Positions 14,768 to 23,550 of a stretch of DNA of 39,344 nt are shown in pieces. The DNA comes from CALFUK01 sp964398295. GTDB lineage: Bacteria > Bacteroidota > Bacteroidia > Chitinophagales > Saprospiraceae. Made by a program: the position numbers and the translations under genes. Every line of letters starts with the position of its first letter. Position 1 is the first letter of the stretch. The notes beneath the pieces are model-generated. The model searched no databases, was not told the origin of the DNA, and saw only the letters and a program-made list of their open reading frames with translations. The stretch lies in the NCBI GenBank assembly GCA_964398295.1, contig CAYNMW010000011.1:1-39344 (forward strand), read 5' to 3'.

Positions 14768-16905
14768 AAATCGATTAAAAATCCTTTGTTAGTAATAATT
14801 TCGCGAGTCACTACATGTTTTTCTACATCTTCTCTATAGAAATAGCAATCTCTCATTTCTTTTTTAGAAAACAACTCCAATTGGTCACCGTAATGTGGTG
14901 AATCTTTTTGGGTACTATTGCCATAACTCATTTGTACTTTTGCTTTGACTTTATCACCAAATTCGATGACTGCTTGCCAGGTATCACCACCATCAACGAC
15001 CAAACGGCCATCCTTAGTAGGACCAGCTTCACTCCATGCAACTCTAAAAATACCTACACTGCCATCTGCACCATTTGCTGGTAACTCGATGTCATTGTAC
15101 TTTATCCGGTAAAAGAATCCCCAAGGCAAATCTAGTGGAACACCACGTGCAGCAAATTGCTGTGCTATACCAGCTAGAGTCTCTACTGCTTTTTGAGGAT
15201 CACTCAAACCATCTGGAGTAGTCAATGGTCTATCTATATCCCAGCCAGTTTTATAAATACTTGGATTATATGGTCCTAAAGCATGTGCCCATTGATAAAA
15301 GAGAGTCATGCCTTTACTATCAGCATCTGCATGTCTATCCCACGCCATAAGAACAGAATCTGCTTTCATTAAAAGAGGATTGTTATCTCCATAAGTCATC
15401 ACAGCCTCATGTAAATCATCAAGTAGTCGTTCTGCCATTTCTACTTTTGTTGACATCTTATAATCAACCAGTTCGTCAAAAGTTATGCTTTCATCATTTG
15501 CCAATTGCTTTGCAGAAATTTGAGGTCGGAATGTCATTCGCACAGGAGACATGTAAGGAGGAAAATCTTCTGGATGAATTTCCTGTGGAATTGTGCTAGA
15601 CCATGGAGGATCATTTGCATTCTGCAACCATCCTTGTGGAGGGTTTTTTACTTTAGGCAGATCTTCATAGGGATGCGTTTCATTCCAAATCAATTCAGAC
15701 CGTGTGCCATCCACTATGTTACGCCAAAAATCCCAATCGCCCTCAGACCTTACGGGAACCTGACCATTGAACATGTAAAAGATATCACCAGCCTTATCCG
15801 CATACATGATATTAAAAAATGGAATTTGCATCTCCTTTAGTGCAGCTTCAAATTGATTGAAATTTCTAGCATTTCCCATCTCCCACCATTGCGTTGAAGC
15901 GAAAGCTCTATCTAATCCAGGCAGACGAATTGCCAATGCTTTATCACCATCTTGCTTCAAAACAGGTCCATGAACGGAAGAGAGCACAGTAATTTCTTCT
16001 ATGTCCATAATTCCTTCCTTGCTGATAACGTCAAGTTTTACTTTTCTCTCATCAAAGTAGTTTACTTCACCGTCAAGTACATATCCACCATCCTTCAATT
16101 GTAATTCGTAGAGATCTGAGTTATCAATTGTATTATTGGTATGGCTCCAGCCTAGATACTCATTAAACGCAATACTTAGAATCGGAGCTCCTAGTAAAGT
16201 AGCTCCATATAAATTAAGGCCAGGTGCATTATAATGTGCTTCATAAAACAACCATTCATCATACCAAGGGAGGTGTGGATTCATCACCAACATTGCATTA
16301 CCGCTGGCACTTCTTGATTTACCAACTGCATATGTATTTGAACCAGTATGCTCCCAATTTGCCACGGTGCCTAGATCACGGCCTGCAATAAATCGAGAAT
16401 ACACAACATATAAATAATGGGTGAATATATCTTCTTTGCTAATCGGAAATACCAGTTTATTCTCTGCACTTATACTACCACTATTTGATCTGGCATAATC
16501 ATTCATGCCATCTACATATTTTTGAACGTAGGTTTTAAATTCTAATGTCTGATTTTCATACAACTCATTAGCGATTGCAGGAAAATTGAGACTATGAATC
16601 ATAATATCATTTTCAAGATATTCTTCTCCCCAATATTTAGCAGCTTGTCCTCGCCCCTGAGCGTACAATTTTAAAATCGTATTGCCATGACTATGCATTT
16701 GAGCCCAACCAGTAGCATAGAATAATTCTGCATTGTTAGCTGCATATATGTGTGGAACGCCCCATTCATCCCATAAAATCTCTGTCGGTTTCTTATTCAT
16801 TGCTTCCTTAATAGGGCCTTCTAAATTTGAAGAAGAATCAACAATTTTCTTAGAACAAGACAAGCTTAAAATGATGCAAAAGGTGTAGAATAGTATATTT
16901 CTCAT
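14764..16905 (-). CDS. Penicillin acylase-family Ntn hydrolase, lipoprotein
   Basis: 713-aa precursor of the S45/penicillin acylase family, which cleave amides such as acyl-homoserine lactones, beta-lactam side chains or small peptides. Lipoprotein-type signal ends at Cys17 (IILSLSCSKK). The autocatalytic nucleophile is Ser189 in GSNTYAVGKS, which would become the N-terminus of the beta chain. Upstream residues 18-188 form the alpha chain plus linker. Conserved beta-chain features include MLVMNPHLPWYDEW and NTIDNSDLYEL. It heads the operon acylase-M28-S37; divergent from the TIM-barrel gene. Natural substrate is unknown; quorum-signal acylase activity is only a possibility. Confidence 0.9.
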   Translation of the reverse strand: MRNILFYTFCIILSLSCSKKIVDSSSNLEGPIKEAMNKKPTEILWDEWGVPHIYAANNAELFYATGWAQMHSHGNTILKLYAQGRGQAAKYWGEEYLENDIMIHSLNFPAIANELYENQTLEFKTYVQKYVDGMNDYARSNSGSISAENKLVFPISKEDIFTHYLYVVYSRFIAGRDLGTVANWEHTGSNTYAVGKSRSASGNAMLVMNPHLPWYDEWLFYEAHYNAPGLNLYGATLLGAPILSIAFNEYLGWSHTNNTIDNSDLYELQLKDGGYVLDGEVNYFDERKVKLDVISKEGIMDIEEITVLSSVHGPVLKQDGDKALAIRLPGLDRAFASTQWWEMGNARNFNQFEAALKEMQIPFFNIMYADKAGDIFYMFNGQVPVRSEGDWDFWRNIVDGTRSELIWNETHPYEDLPKVKNPPQGWLQNANDPPWSSTIPQEIHPEDFPPYMSPVRMTFRPQISAKQLANDESITFDELVDYKMSTKVEMAERLLDDLHEAVMTYGDNNPLLMKADSVLMAWDRHADADSKGMTLFYQWAHALGPYNPSIYKTGWDIDRPLTTPDGLSDPQKAVETLAGIAQQFAARGVPLDLPWGFFYRIKYNDIELPANGADGSVGIFRVAWSEAGPTKDGRLVVDGGDTWQAVIEFGDKVKAKVQMSYGNSTQKDSPHYGDQLELFSKKEMRDCYFYREDVEKHVVTREIITNKGFLIDL

Positions 16906-17112
16906 AGTGAAAATTCAGACGTACAATGTAGGGAAATGTTTTGAGCTTCTATCCTGAAACGAAGGTGATTTGGATAATTTTGCAAGCGCTATATTCTTCC
17001 TTTTTTTCTCCATCTACCTGTGAAGATTCTAAATTGATTGCCTTCGGTTATTTATTTGTACATAGATAAATCACAAAACATATTATCTTAACTACTTCGA
17101 AAATTAACGTAC

Positions 17113-18168
17113 ATGAAGAAGATCAAAGGACCTGCGATATTTCTCGCGCAGTTCATGGGTGATGAGGCACCTTACAACTCCTTAGATTCAGTTTGTGAAT
17201 GGGTCAGCAGTCTTGGTTACAAAGGTGTCCAATTACCATCATGGGATGACCGTTGCATCGATTTGAAAAAAGCTGCAGAGAGCAAAGACTATTGCGATGA
17301 AATCAAAGGAACAGTAGAAAAACACGGCTTACAGATCACAGAGCTGTCTACACACTTACAAGGTCAGCTCGTCGCAGTAGCACCCGCTTATAACGAAATG
17401 TTTGATGCATTCGCACCAGCTGAAGTGCATGGCAATCCTGCAGCTAGAACAGAATGGGCCAAACAACAATTAGGCTATGCAGCCAAGGCCAGCCAGCATC
17501 TCGGACTTAATGCGCATGTCACCTTCTCAGGAGCATTGATATGGCAAACGATGTATCCGTGGCCACAGCGTCCTGAAGGGTTGGTAGATGCAGCATTTAC
17601 TGAGCTCGCAAATCGATGGACACCGATTCTGAATCAATTTGATGAGGCAGGTGTTGATTTGTGCTATGAAATTCATCCGGGAGAAGACTTGCATGATGGT
17701 GTCACGTTCGAAATGTTCCTGGAGAAAGTCAACAATCATCAACGAGCAAACATCCTTTATGACCCTAGTCATTTCGTATTACAGGCATTGGATTACTTAC
17801 ACTACATAGATCTATATCATGAGCGAATCAAAATGTTTCATGTGAAAGATGCAGAGTTTAATCCCAATGGAAGAGTAGGTGTATATGGTGGATACCAAGG
17901 ATGGAAGGAAAGAGCGGGAAGGTTTAGATCCCTTGGAGATGGTCAGGTGGACTTCAAATCAATTTTCAGCAAACTATCTCAATATGGTTTTGATGGTTGG
18001 GCAGTATTGGAATGGGAATGTTGCATCAAATCTTCTGAGCAGGGAGCAGCTGAAGGCGCACCTTTCATACAACAACACATTATTGATGTAACCGAAAAAG
18101 CTTTTGATGATTTTGCTGGTGGAGAAACTGACCAGGCTTTATTGAATAAAATTATGGGGTTGGGGTAA
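17113..18168 (+). CDS. Sugar phosphate isomerase/epimerase-type TIM barrel (AP endonuclease 2 fold)
   Basis: 351-aa metal-dependent TIM barrel of the xylose isomerase-like family. Candidate metal ligands fall at the usual strands: Glu in LCYEIHPGED, Asp in ILYDPSHF, His in KMFHVKDAEF, Glu in VLEWECC. Such proteins in Bacteroidota often sit in clusters that oxidise sugars at C3 and then act on the 3-keto sugar. The genes that follow (YciI lipoprotein, GMC flavoprotein, Tat-exported subunit) fit that setting. No signal peptide is present, so it is cytosolic. A GC-rich perfect palindrome follows its stop. The exact substrate is not readable from sequence. Confidence 0.88.
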   Translation: MKKIKGPAIFLAQFMGDEAPYNSLDSVCEWVSSLGYKGVQLPSWDDRCIDLKKAAESKDYCDEIKGTVEKHGLQITELSTHLQGQLVAVAPAYNEMFDAFAPAEVHGNPAARTEWAKQQLGYAAKASQHLGLNAHVTFSGALIWQTMYPWPQRPEGLVDAAFTELANRWTPILNQFDEAGVDLCYEIHPGEDLHDGVTFEMFLEKVNNHQRANILYDPSHFVLQALDYLHYIDLYHERIKMFHVKDAEFNPNGRVGVYGGYQGWKERAGRFRSLGDGQVDFKSIFSKLSQYGFDGWAVLEWECCIKSSEQGAAEGAPFIQQHIIDVTEKAFDDFAGGETDQALLNKIMGLG

Positions 18169-18175
18169 TGTTGAG

Positions 18176-18195
18176 CCTGCCTGCCGGCAGGCAGG
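18176..18195. repeat. Perfect 20-bp GC-rich palindrome followed by T4
   Basis: CCTGCCTGCCGGCAGGCAGG is an exact palindrome, GC-rich in an AT-rich neighbourhood, and is followed by TTTT. It lies 7 bp after the TIM-barrel stop. It may act as a weak terminator, but with no loop and short T-run it looks more like a dispersed intergenic palindrome element. Only one copy occurs in this window. Confidence 0.6.
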
Positions 18196-18278
18196 TTTTA
18201 AATGTTGAATGTTGAATTAAAGGAAAGATGATTATTATTTATAAATGTTTAACCTGGCTGCTAGCTGGCAGTTGTTCA

Positions 18279-18767
18279 ATGAGAGTTTTTAATGCTTTTT
18301 ACTCAATTACAATGGTATGTTTACTCTGTATTGGGTGTTCGGAGACGACAGTCACAGAGTCAAACACTAGCGAAACACAAACTGGATATGATGCTGCTTT
18401 GGCAGAAAAGGTAGGTGCGGATGATTACGGCATGAAGACCTTCGTAATTGCATTTTTAAAAAAAGGGCCTAACCGTGATTTACCAAAAGAAGAATCGGAT
18501 AAACTGCAAAGTGCTCATATGGAGAACATTAACAAATTAGCTGAAGATGGGAAGTTAGTCCTCGCAGGACCATTTTATGGAGAAGGAGATTTAAGAGGGA
18601 TATATGTATTCGACGTGGACTCCATTGAAAAAGCAGAAGCGCTTACCAAAACAGATCCTGCAATCCAAGCAGGAAGCCTGGTCATGGAATTACACAAATG
18701 GTATGGATCAGCAGCTACAGTGATGATCAATGAGTGGCATTCCAAAATTCAAAAAACAGAAATTTAA
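18279..18767 (+). CDS. YciI-domain lipoprotein
   Basis: 162 aa from the ATG at 18279. A lipoprotein-like signal (MRVFNAFYSITMVCLLCIGCSE) would place Cys20 as the acylated residue, although the lipobox is not ideal (CIG before Cys). The mature part is a YciI/DGPF ferredoxin-like domain (FVIAFLKKGPNRDL, SAHMENINKLAEDGKLVLAGPF, GIYVFDVDSIEKAEAL, HKWYG). YciI proteins are small, often dimeric, with few known activities. A start at 18228 with the purine-rich AAAGGAAAG ahead of it is possible and would add 17 residues. It ends 4 bp before the GMC gene. Confidence 0.75.
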   Translation: MRVFNAFYSITMVCLLCIGCSETTVTESNTSETQTGYDAALAEKVGADDYGMKTFVIAFLKKGPNRDLPKEESDKLQSAHMENINKLAEDGKLVLAGPFYGEGDLRGIYVFDVDSIEKAEALTKTDPAIQAGSLVMELHKWYGSAATVMINEWHSKIQKTEI

Positions 18768-18771
18768 ACAC

Positions 18772-20496
18772 ATGCAAATAATAGAATCACCTAAAGTATA
18801 TGATGCGGTAATTGTTGGCTCCGGCGCAGGAGGCGGGATGGCTACTAAAATACTTGCAGACGCCGGGTTGAATGTTGCGGTCATTGAAGCTGGTCCATTC
18901 TTTGACCCAAAAGAGTCATCAACAATGACCCAAATGAAGTGGCCTTGGGAATCACCTAGAAGAGGTAGAGCTACAGAATCTCGCCACTTTGGTGATTTTG
19001 ATATGGCCTATGGAGGTTGGAGCTTACCAGGCGAGCCTATCACAATGAAAGGAGATACTGAATTTATGTGGTTCCGTTCTAGAATGCTAGGAGGTCGTAC
19101 CAATCACTGGGGAAGAATATCATTACGATTTGGACCTGTGGATTTCAAACATAAATCTGTTGATGGTTTGGGAGACGACTGGCCAATTGGATATGAAGAC
19201 GTCAAACCATATTATGATAAGTTGGATAAGCTTGTAGGTGTATTTGGCTCTAATGAAGGATTACCAAACGATCCCGATGGTTTTTTCTTACCAGCACCAA
19301 AACCAAGATTACATGAGTTGTACTACATTAAAGCTGCAAAAAAATTAGGCATTACTGTAATCCCTTCTCGACTTTCCATTCTTACCAAAAAATTGAATGA
19401 AGAACGAGGTGTTTGTTTTTATTGCAATCAATGCAGCAGATCATGCAATGCCTATGCAGATTTTTCTTCAGGCTCTTGTCTGATTTTTCCTGCACAAAAA
19501 GCAAACCAAGGTCAGGTTGATTTATACGTAAACTGTATGGTGCGTAGTGTGGAGATGGGAAAAGATGGAAAAGCAAAAGGTGTAAGCTACATCAATAAAG
19601 AAGATGGTACTGAACATATCATACGTGGAAAAGTTGTGGTCCTTGCGGCATCTGCTTGTAGCTCCGCTAGAATATTATTAAACTCCAAAGGTCCTGGACA
19701 TATGAACGGACTTGGAAATAGTAGCGGCGTTGTAGGGAAATATTTGCACGATTCAACAGGTTCATCACGGGCTGGATTCATACCAGCATTGATGGACAGA
19801 AAAATATATAATGAAGATGGTGTTGGAGGTATGCATGTTTATTCACCTTGGTGGGCCGACAACAGCAAGCTCGATTTTAAACGGGGTTACCATATAGAAG
19901 TATGGGGTGGTCTGGGAATGCCAAGTTATGGCTTTGGTATGGGAATGGATGGACTAAATGAATTTGCAGATATGTCAACAGGAGGATATGGTGACAAACT
20001 GCGGGAAGATGCAAAACGATATTATGGAGCAGTACTTGGATTTGGTGGTAGAGGTGAGTGTATTGCAAGAGAAGATAACTATTGCGAATTGGATCCAGAA
20101 GTTGTAGACGAATGGGGAATTCCAGTGCTGCGATTTAACTATTCATTTAGCGATCAGGAAAAATTGCAAGCCAAGCATATGCAACAAACATTCGAAGAAT
20201 TAATTGATGCCATGGGTGGCAAAGTCTTCGGTAATACTCCAACAGCGGAACAAAACTATGGCTTAAACAAAGGCGGTGAAATTATCCACGAGGTGGGTAC
20301 GACGCGAATGGGGAATGATCCAACAACATCTGTATGTAATAAATACCAACAACTGCATGATGTAGATAATGTATTTATCACTGATGCAGGACCATTTGTT
20401 TCACAAGCTGACAAGAATTGTACATGGACAATAATGGCACTTGCATGGAGAGCTTCTGACTATATCGTCGATCAATTGAAAAAACAAAATATTTAA
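18772..20496 (+). CDS. GMC-family FAD oxidoreductase, catalytic subunit of a sugar dehydrogenase
   Basis: 574 aa starting MQIIESPKVYDAVIVGSGAGGG. The Rossmann FAD site (VIVGSGAGGG, VAVIEAG), the GMC loop LGGRTNHWGR, and the C-terminal HEVGTTRMG and DAGPF segments identify the family. A five-Cys cluster at 215, 218, 221, 225 and 236 (C-x2-C-x2-C-x3-C-x10-C) is absent from ordinary choline/glucose oxidases and suggests an iron-sulfur centre, as known for FAD-glucose and fructose dehydrogenases. With the downstream small subunit it resembles two-subunit glucoside 3-dehydrogenases. It has no signal itself and would be co-exported with the Tat partner. A start at 18730 overlaps yciI and lacks support. 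Confidence 0.9.
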   Translation: MQIIESPKVYDAVIVGSGAGGGMATKILADAGLNVAVIEAGPFFDPKESSTMTQMKWPWESPRRGRATESRHFGDFDMAYGGWSLPGEPITMKGDTEFMWFRSRMLGGRTNHWGRISLRFGPVDFKHKSVDGLGDDWPIGYEDVKPYYDKLDKLVGVFGSNEGLPNDPDGFFLPAPKPRLHELYYIKAAKKLGITVIPSRLSILTKKLNEERGVCFYCNQCSRSCNAYADFSSGSCLIFPAQKANQGQVDLYVNCMVRSVEMGKDGKAKGVSYINKEDGTEHIIRGKVVVLAASACSSARILLNSKGPGHMNGLGNSSGVVGKYLHDSTGSSRAGFIPALMDRKIYNEDGVGGMHVYSPWWADNSKLDFKRGYHIEVWGGLGMPSYGFGMGMDGLNEFADMSTGGYGDKLREDAKRYYGAVLGFGGRGECIAREDNYCELDPEVVDEWGIPVLRFNYSFSDQEKLQAKHMQQTFEELIDAMGGKVFGNTPTAEQNYGLNKGGEIIHEVGTTRMGNDPTTSVCNKYQQLHDVDNVFITDAGPFVSQADKNCTWTIMALAWRASDYIVDQLKKQNI

Positions 20497-20507
20497 ATCC
20501 TACAACT

Positions 20508-21209
20508 ATGAAAAGAAGAGATACATTAAAAACATTGTTGGTGGGAACCATTGCCGGAGGAGCAGCAGGGACTACTCTCCAAAGTTGTCAGACCGATACT
20601 GCTATTGAACAAGTAGTTGGTTTAGGTATTGGAAGAACTCCTTTCGAAAGAGAGAGAGATAAAAAATTACTAAACACACAATACTTCACAGATGCTGAAT
20701 TTGATATTATAGCCAGAATTTGTGACATCATATTGCCAGCAACTGATACTGCAGGTTCTGCGACTGATGCAGAGGTACCAGCCTTTATCAATTTCATGGC
20801 AAATGATATAGAAAAGCTTCAAGTTCCATTACGTGGAGGATTAGCTTGGATCAACAATGAATCTTTAAAACGATTTGGAAAAGGTTTTGCAGAAAGTACC
20901 GATGAAGAACAGATTCAAATTGTCGATGATATTGCATACCCAGATACAGCTCCAGATAGCATGTCAACAGGAGTCAGTTTTTTTAACCGCATGCGCGACC
21001 TCACTATGACAGGATATTATACCTCCAGAATAGGCGTAAAAGATTTGGGCTATGTAGGTAATGTACCAAATGTTTGGGACGGAGTTCCTCAAGATGTTTT
21101 GGACAAACATGGTATGAGTTACGATCCTGAATGGATAGCCAAATGTGTTGATCAATCTAAACGGAACGACATTGCAGAATGGGATGAAAATGGAAACTTA
21201 CTAACTTAA
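20508..21209 (+). CDS. Gluconate 2-dehydrogenase subunit 3-family protein with Tat signal
   Basis: 233 aa. N-terminal twin-arginine signal MKRRDTLKTLLVGTIAGGAAG followed by a Cys (TTLQSC) that could also be lipidated. The mature domain is the gluconate dehydrogenase small-subunit family (FTDAEFDIIARICDIILPATDTAGSATDAEVPAFINFM; VWDGVP at the end). Known members ride with a GMC flavoprotein and carry it through the Tat pore. The gene starts 11 bp after the GMC stop, so a periplasmic two-subunit dehydrogenase is expected. An electron acceptor such as a cytochrome is not encoded in this window. Confidence 0.88.
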   Translation: MKRRDTLKTLLVGTIAGGAAGTTLQSCQTDTAIEQVVGLGIGRTPFERERDKKLLNTQYFTDAEFDIIARICDIILPATDTAGSATDAEVPAFINFMANDIEKLQVPLRGGLAWINNESLKRFGKGFAESTDEEQIQIVDDIAYPDTAPDSMSTGVSFFNRMRDLTMTGYYTSRIGVKDLGYVGNVPNVWDGVPQDVLDKHGMSYDPEWIAKCVDQSKRNDIAEWDENGNLLT

Positions 21210-21215
21210 TTTGTA

Positions 21216-21872
21216 TTGGCAGTTACCAGAACAAGAGTAAAAGTCTGTTGCATAAGCTCAATAGAAGAAGCAAATCTTGCGATCCAATATGGTGCTGATG
21301 CTATCGGTCTAGTCGGTCCAATGCCAAGTGGTCCTGGCATTATTGACAATTCAATGATTCATAACATAACTGCTGCTGCACCTGCTTCAATTTCCACATT
21401 TTTACTCACTAGTGAAACAGATGCTGATTCCATTATTGCTCACCACAAACTCGTAAATACAAATACGATTCAATTGGTCGATGCAGTAGATGCAAACACG
21501 CATTATAAAATAAAACAAGCATTGCCTACCGTTAAACTTGTCCAAGTCATTCACGTCATGGATGAGGAATCAATTGCGGAAGCAAAAGAAATTGCACATT
21601 CTGTAGATACAATTCTATTGGACAGTGGAAATCCTAACCTAGCAATAAAAGAACTTGGTGGCACAGGACGGGTGCACAATTGGGAAATCAGCAGGCGTAT
21701 AGTTGAAGCTGTTGACACACCAGTATTTTTGGCAGGTGGTTTAAATCCCGATAATGTAGCACAAGCAATTAAGGAGGTGAAGCCATTTGGTGTTGATCTT
21801 TGTAGTGGGATACGGACTGATAAAAAACTTGACGAGTATAAATTGGCTGCGTTTTTCAGTCATGTAAAGTAG
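21216..21872 (+). CDS. Divergent TrpF-like (phosphoribosylanthranilate isomerase) protein
   Basis: 218-aa TIM barrel starting at TTG 21216, 6 bp after the previous stop. It keeps the TrpF catalytic pair positions: Cys11 in VKVCCISS and Asp136 in TILLDSGN, plus GTGRVHNWEISRR, FLAGGLNPDNV and GVDLCSGIRTDKK for phosphate binding. The segment after strand 2 is GLVGPMPSGPG rather than the usual FxxxSPRxv, and no trp genes are near. It may be a genuine isomerase outside a trp operon or a related enzyme recruited to the sugar-oxidation cluster. No symbol is given for that reason. Confidence 0.72.
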   Translation: MAVTRTRVKVCCISSIEEANLAIQYGADAIGLVGPMPSGPGIIDNSMIHNITAAAPASISTFLLTSETDADSIIAHHKLVNTNTIQLVDAVDANTHYKIKQALPTVKLVQVIHVMDEESIAEAKEIAHSVDTILLDSGNPNLAIKELGGTGRVHNWEISRRIVEAVDTPVFLAGGLNPDNVAQAIKEVKPFGVDLCSGIRTDKKLDEYKLAAFFSHVK

Positions 21873-21910
21873 TTTCTGCAAAATCTATCTATTGCTTGGA
21901 ATGACTAGTC

Positions 21911-23356
21911 TTAGTTCTTATTAATAATCTCTATTTCAATTTTCTTTTCAATTTTCCCATGTTCATTCACAAGTGGCTCCGTGAGTGTTGCTACAACTGT
22001 CTCTGTCATATTTTCTCTGAGGAATGACACTTCGACTTCGTCACCTGGAAGTTTGGAAGACAATCCAGCAAGTAATGATTCGATAGTTGAAACTGGTGAT
22101 CCATTGATGTGAGTTATTATATCACCACCGTCAATCCCTGCCTTTGCTGCAGCAGAATTCTCAATAACACCATTAACCAAAACTCCTTTATCTGATTGCT
22201 CAATCATCACGCCAAATTGAGCCTTATTGGTAGAACTAGGTTTGTGCATATGCAAGCCTGCACCATCATTATTGATGCCTTCCATGTGTTTTTTCATCTC
22301 CGCTGGCATGTCTCCTTCACCATCCCATTCCAATACTCTTACATTGCCTTCTTTATCTTTTATCTTCATGACACGCATTTTCTTAGTCCCAGTTTTCTCA
22401 ATATCGATGTCATGCTTTTTTAATAAATCTTTTACATCTTTAGGAAGTTCCTCTCCTTCTTTCAACTTGATGATGTGCACGTCTTGATCCTTATTACCAT
22501 CGGTTTTGCCTTTCGCAATTTTAATTCGTTTTTTCACCATTACTGGTTCATCACCGTCTTTTTTTGCTTTTGCCTTTTTAATCAATTGATCTATATCTAC
22601 TCCATATCCTTCCAATTCCTCTTTTAACTCATCTGAAATTTCTTCCCCTTCTGACAACTCTATTTTATACACCTTTTTAGTTTCAGTTTCCGCATCATCC
22701 TGCATTACATTATCAACGTCGCCATCTAAAATGCTTGAATCTAAACCTAATTCCTCTAAAGATTTCTTGATTTCATCAGGTATGACTCCATCATCTACCC
22801 ATTTTAGCTTTTGTGTTTCTCCTTCTTTTTCAATTGTAATATCAACAGTCCTTTGCTCTACTCCGTCCCTTATTTCTTTTTCTACTTGGACTTCGACTTC
22901 TGACTCATTTTGGTTGTCATTGGTGCTATCTACTGTAACTGTCATTTCATCAGCAGATTGAAACATTTGGATATCTAAACCATGTGCCTTCAGTTGGTCA
23001 GCAACTTCTTTTGGAATTTCACCATTGCCTGCATCTTCCCAAGTGATTACTTCTTCCGTTTCACCCTCTTTGACTGTAACTTCGAAGACATTGAGTTGTT
23101 TGCCATCTCTTGTTTCCTTATTTACATTAACTGAAATATCCTTGTCTTCCGCATCATCATTTTTCCCAATAAAGATTGCCTTTTCTTTTACTGATTGTTG
23201 CCCATCTTTGCTAATCCAAACATTTTTATCTGATTCACTTTGTGCGTCAGATTTTATAATCACAACTTTCTTTTCTTTTACTGAAGATTTTTCTTGTGAA
23301 AATGAAGGTGCATTTGATGTTAGAATCAATGCCAACAAAAAAATGAATTGTTTCAT
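21911..23356 (-). CDS. Exported tandem-repeat protein with C-terminal PDZ domain
   Basis: 481 aa. Signal peptide at 1-20 (ending APSFSQ). Residues 73-368 contain at least five units built on one pattern: a beta-rich lead, a hydrophobic-acidic turn (WEDAG, WVDDG, LSEGE, LKEGE, WDGEG), then a helix of the form P-x-E-(IVM)-K-x-x-L and G-(LVI)-D-I. The first two units are full length (about 73-132 and 152-210) and share the lead KE-RDG. Residues 378-460 are one PDZ domain (FGVMIEQSDKGVLVNGVIENSAAAKAG). It is highly acidic and Lys-rich. No protease domain is present. PDZ suggests binding of C-termini; the repeat family was not recognised. Confidence 0.82.
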   Translation of the reverse strand: MKQFIFLLALILTSNAPSFSQEKSSVKEKKVVIIKSDAQSESDKNVWISKDGQQSVKEKAIFIGKNDDAEDKDISVNVNKETRDGKQLNVFEVTVKEGETEEVITWEDAGNGEIPKEVADQLKAHGLDIQMFQSADEMTVTVDSTNDNQNESEVEVQVEKEIRDGVEQRTVDITIEKEGETQKLKWVDDGVIPDEIKKSLEELGLDSSILDGDVDNVMQDDAETETKKVYKIELSEGEEISDELKEELEGYGVDIDQLIKKAKAKKDGDEPVMVKKRIKIAKGKTDGNKDQDVHIIKLKEGEELPKDVKDLLKKHDIDIEKTGTKKMRVMKIKDKEGNVRVLEWDGEGDMPAEMKKHMEGINNDGAGLHMHKPSSTNKAQFGVMIEQSDKGVLVNGVIENSAAAKAGIDGGDIITHINGSPVSTIESLLAGLSSKLPGDEVEVSFLRENMTETVVATLTEPLVNEHGKIEKKIEIEIINKN

Positions 23357-23380
23357 AGCAAAAAGATTTACTTAAAAGTA

Positions 23381-23550
23381 GAAATAAATGACGGCAGACT
23401 CAAAGGTTTAACTGAGTATTAACTCAACCTAATTTTATCATCATTGCCATCGAAGAATTTATGTTCATTCAGACCAAAGTCATCATTTTATGAATTTTGA
23501 TCCATTTCATGTACTTTCTAAACCACTGGTATTGCTTTCGCGAAATAAAA
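23381..23550 (-). pseudogene. Detached copy of the 3' end of the RNase G gene (direct repeat copy A)
   Basis: About 170 bp nearly identical to 25501-25670, the last ~44 codons and downstream flank of the RNase G gene, in the same orientation. It has the same stop (TAA on minus strand at 23419-23421) but one base is missing in the T-run near 23485, which breaks the frame, and about seven substitutions. It carries no start and cannot make a protein. It marks one edge of the 2-kb remnant region. Confidence 0.9.

Noticed and set aside
18730..18771. 14-residue N-terminal extension of the GMC protein
   Set aside because: Overlaps the end of the YciI gene; the FAD domain starts properly from 18772.
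23025..23375. 116-codon plus-strand Ser/Thr-rich ORF
   Set aside because: Complement of the acidic, repeat-rich PDZ protein; composition is a mirror of its codons.
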